Source: Volvox africanus (taxonomy: Eukaryota; Chlorophyta; Chlorophyceae; Chlamydomonadales; Volvocaceae). Taken from it: 64,000 nt of DNA. This document shows, in pieces, positions 57,486 to 64,000 of the stretch. The stretch covers positions 2,518,001 to 2,582,000 of the forward strand of contig BSDZ01000010.1 of assembly GCA_030268105.1 (NCBI GenBank). The letters run 5' to 3'. Position numbers and translations under genes: made by a program. Position 1 is the first letter of the stretch, and every line of letters starts with the position of its first letter. The notes under the pieces are model-generated. The model did no database searches and was not told the origin of the DNA. It saw only the letters and a program-made list of their open reading frames with translations.

Positions 57486-58692
57486 CCCATGGGTTCCTCC
57501 CCTCGCGGATCTAGTCCTGCAATCTCGGCATTCGTGCCAGGCGCGTCGCGGCCCAGTGCGGAGCCTTCCTTCTTGGGCGGCGTGCATGTCAGGCCTGACG
57601 GTGGTGGCAGTTGCGACCTACCTGCTTCATTCACGGTGGGCTCGAGGAGGCTGACGCTGGCAGCGTCGGTTGCCGGTGGCTGAAGGAACTATTACACCGG
57701 AACTTGCGCACTTAATCCAAAGTCCCCGCGTAGTGCGCTGATGCCCCTTCGTAACTCCGCTTCCCAGGACCCCGCTCCTCACGTGCACTAGTGCGCCTTC
57801 GTCCCCCAGCAGGCCTGGGCGCAGCTTTCGGCCCCGGAGCTGCGAGAGGCTACGGAACCAGGTGAAAAGGTTCTGTGTGAAGCTCCGGAAGCTCCGGAAC
57901 CAGATCTGCTATGTGTGCTATCGTGGCGGTCAAGGCAGGAGTACATTGAGGACTAGCAAACGTTTCCAATTCTGCACATCGGCAGACTTGACGCATGATT
58001 CCCCGCATGAATGTTATAGTGGTCAACACGGTTTGCGCGGGAGGGCATGCTTTCCTTGCATGGTGCACGAGGCACGGCCCGTGCATGTGTGTATGTGCGT
58101 TGTGCGGGCAGTGTTGAACGACTGACGATTGGCGATAGACGCCCGACTGGACTGCCATGCCTGCAAATTGTTGTTGCATCGCAACGCCTGAGTACTCTGA
58201 TAGTAGGGCTCGTTCGCACATCTGCCTCCCCCGGCGGGTCCGTGACTTGGTTGAAATCATGAAAGCGTGTCATGCGCGTGTGGCAGAAGCACGCAGTGGC
58301 GCTCCGTTCCTGCCGTTTACCGTCTGCACAATTGATACATCGCAATAACCACATAACTATGAGACAGGCTAATGGTCACAATGTTCGCCCACAGAACGCC
58401 AGATCCGGGAAAGGTCCCGAAAACGAAAGCGGGGAGGCTCATTCATCCACCAACTTGCCCAGATTTTGCCTAAATGTGCCCGGCTTGAAATGCGCTCATT
58501 AAAGCACTCAAGCTCCGCCAAGTTAACAAACCTGTCACAAGAGCAGCACAACGAATTCATCCGTATGATGGCCATAATGCTGGCACAGAGCCACACTCGG
58601 GTTTAAGCTACACATACTTGAGACTCAAGCAGATATCTGCACGACTGTTATTGAAGATGTCAAATTCGCTGCCACGGCCTCTCCTCTCCTTC
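57486..58692. other. Spacer between convergent 3' ends
   Basis: Lies between the unresolved plus-strand gene and the IQANK1-like gene on the minus strand. One frame in 57489-57683 is open and Ser/Gly-rich but follows a stop codon. Nothing else is supported. Confidence 0.5.
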
Positions 58693-63423
<4,731 letters not shown>

Positions 63424-64000
63424 CTGGAAAGCAGCGAGGCCAGCCGCATAGGACCTTCATCGCCACAAGAATCAATTGGGGGCCTCAAAGAATTTGCGCC
63501 AAAAGTGCAATGAAAAAATTTATTACAGTATGCAGTAAAAGAAAACCATTATAGACAAGATGAATGCAATCTAAAAGCGGAAGACATATCTTGTATTCTG
63601 AGTTTGCCACTGCTATTTTCATGCTAGCTCATTTCTTAACAATTTGTTTGAATCTTAAGAATATTATACGAAACATTTTTGCTTAAAAATTATGTTGACA
63701 TCGAAAATTTTTGTTGAAAAACCACCAATCAAAGGCAAAAATCCAGAACCAAAAGATAAAGCAGCGATTTTAATTGCGCTTTATTTCCAGAGTGACGAAG
63801 CTTTTTTCACTTTTATTTACCGCCCTACTTACTAGTGCATAGGACGCATATGCGGCCAACGGCTCTTTCACAATAAGATTTGTCATGTTTTTTCAAATAT
63901 AATAGATTTCCAGTATAACTTGGCCAAAAAAATCCACGATTTACCCAAGAAACCGGACAATTCGATATGCAACTGATTTTTTACCACATTATAAAGTAAC
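63424..64000. other. AT-rich region upstream of the first recognised IQANK1-like exon
   Basis: The exon at 63226-63423 begins after a clear ttccag acceptor, so this stretch should be intron or 5' flank. It is markedly AT-rich compared with the rest and no exon is visible. Confidence 0.5.

Overview
The window looks like nuclear DNA of a volvocine or other chlamydomonadalean green alga. The evidence is genes built of many short exons with GT-AG (and a few GC-AG) introns of 100-700 bases, GC-rich exons set in AT-richer intergenic DNA, hydroxyproline-rich (Ser-Pro)n wall-type proteins, abundant simple repeats, and a decayed copia-type retroelement. No bacterial-style operon, rRNA, convincing tRNA or CRISPR array was found. 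All gene models below were assembled by eye from splice sites, reading phase and family resemblance. Exon edges are therefore predictions, although the phases close exactly across the FAM98, LEA-like, FIGNL1 and Lon models.

Layout, left to right. (1) 18-4149 minus: secreted SGNH/GDSL-type hydrolase, cut by the window start. (2) 6524-10839 plus: FAM98-family protein with a C-terminal RGG/Gly-rich tail. (3) 11291-14777 plus: signal peptide followed by LEA-like alanine-rich amphipathic repeats; two introns hold large microsatellites. (4) 18259-23214 minus and 24875-27020 plus: a head-to-head pair of secreted CAP-domain (PR-1/CRISP-type) proteins with Pro-rich N-terminal stalks of very different length (about 850 versus about 145 residues) but almost identical CAP exons. 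(5) 30599-37090 minus: fidgetin-like AAA ATPase (FIGNL1), 15 exons including a 6-nt microexon. (6) 42151-50883 minus: Lon protease, mitochondrial type, 19 exons, 996 codons plus stop. (7) 53482-57485 plus: one or two unrecognised genes, interrupted by copia pol remnants near 56 kb. (8) 58693-63423 and beyond, minus: an IQANK1-like protein with ankyrin repeats, coiled coil and a C-terminal segment resembling the AAA5 region of dynein heavy chains; its 5' end is not resolved.

The genes do not form one pathway. They cover secretion and wall functions (SGNH hydrolase, LEA-like, two CAP/HRGP proteins), RNA biology (FAM98), DNA repair or meiosis (FIGNL1), mitochondrial proteostasis (Lon) and possibly cilia (IQANK1-like). 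The most unusual features are the CAP/HRGP inverted pair with patchy sequence homogenisation, the ankyrin plus dynein-like fusion, the FIGNL1 microexon, four GC-AG introns in two neighbouring genes, and several short hairpins and clustered palindromic motifs in non-coding DNA.
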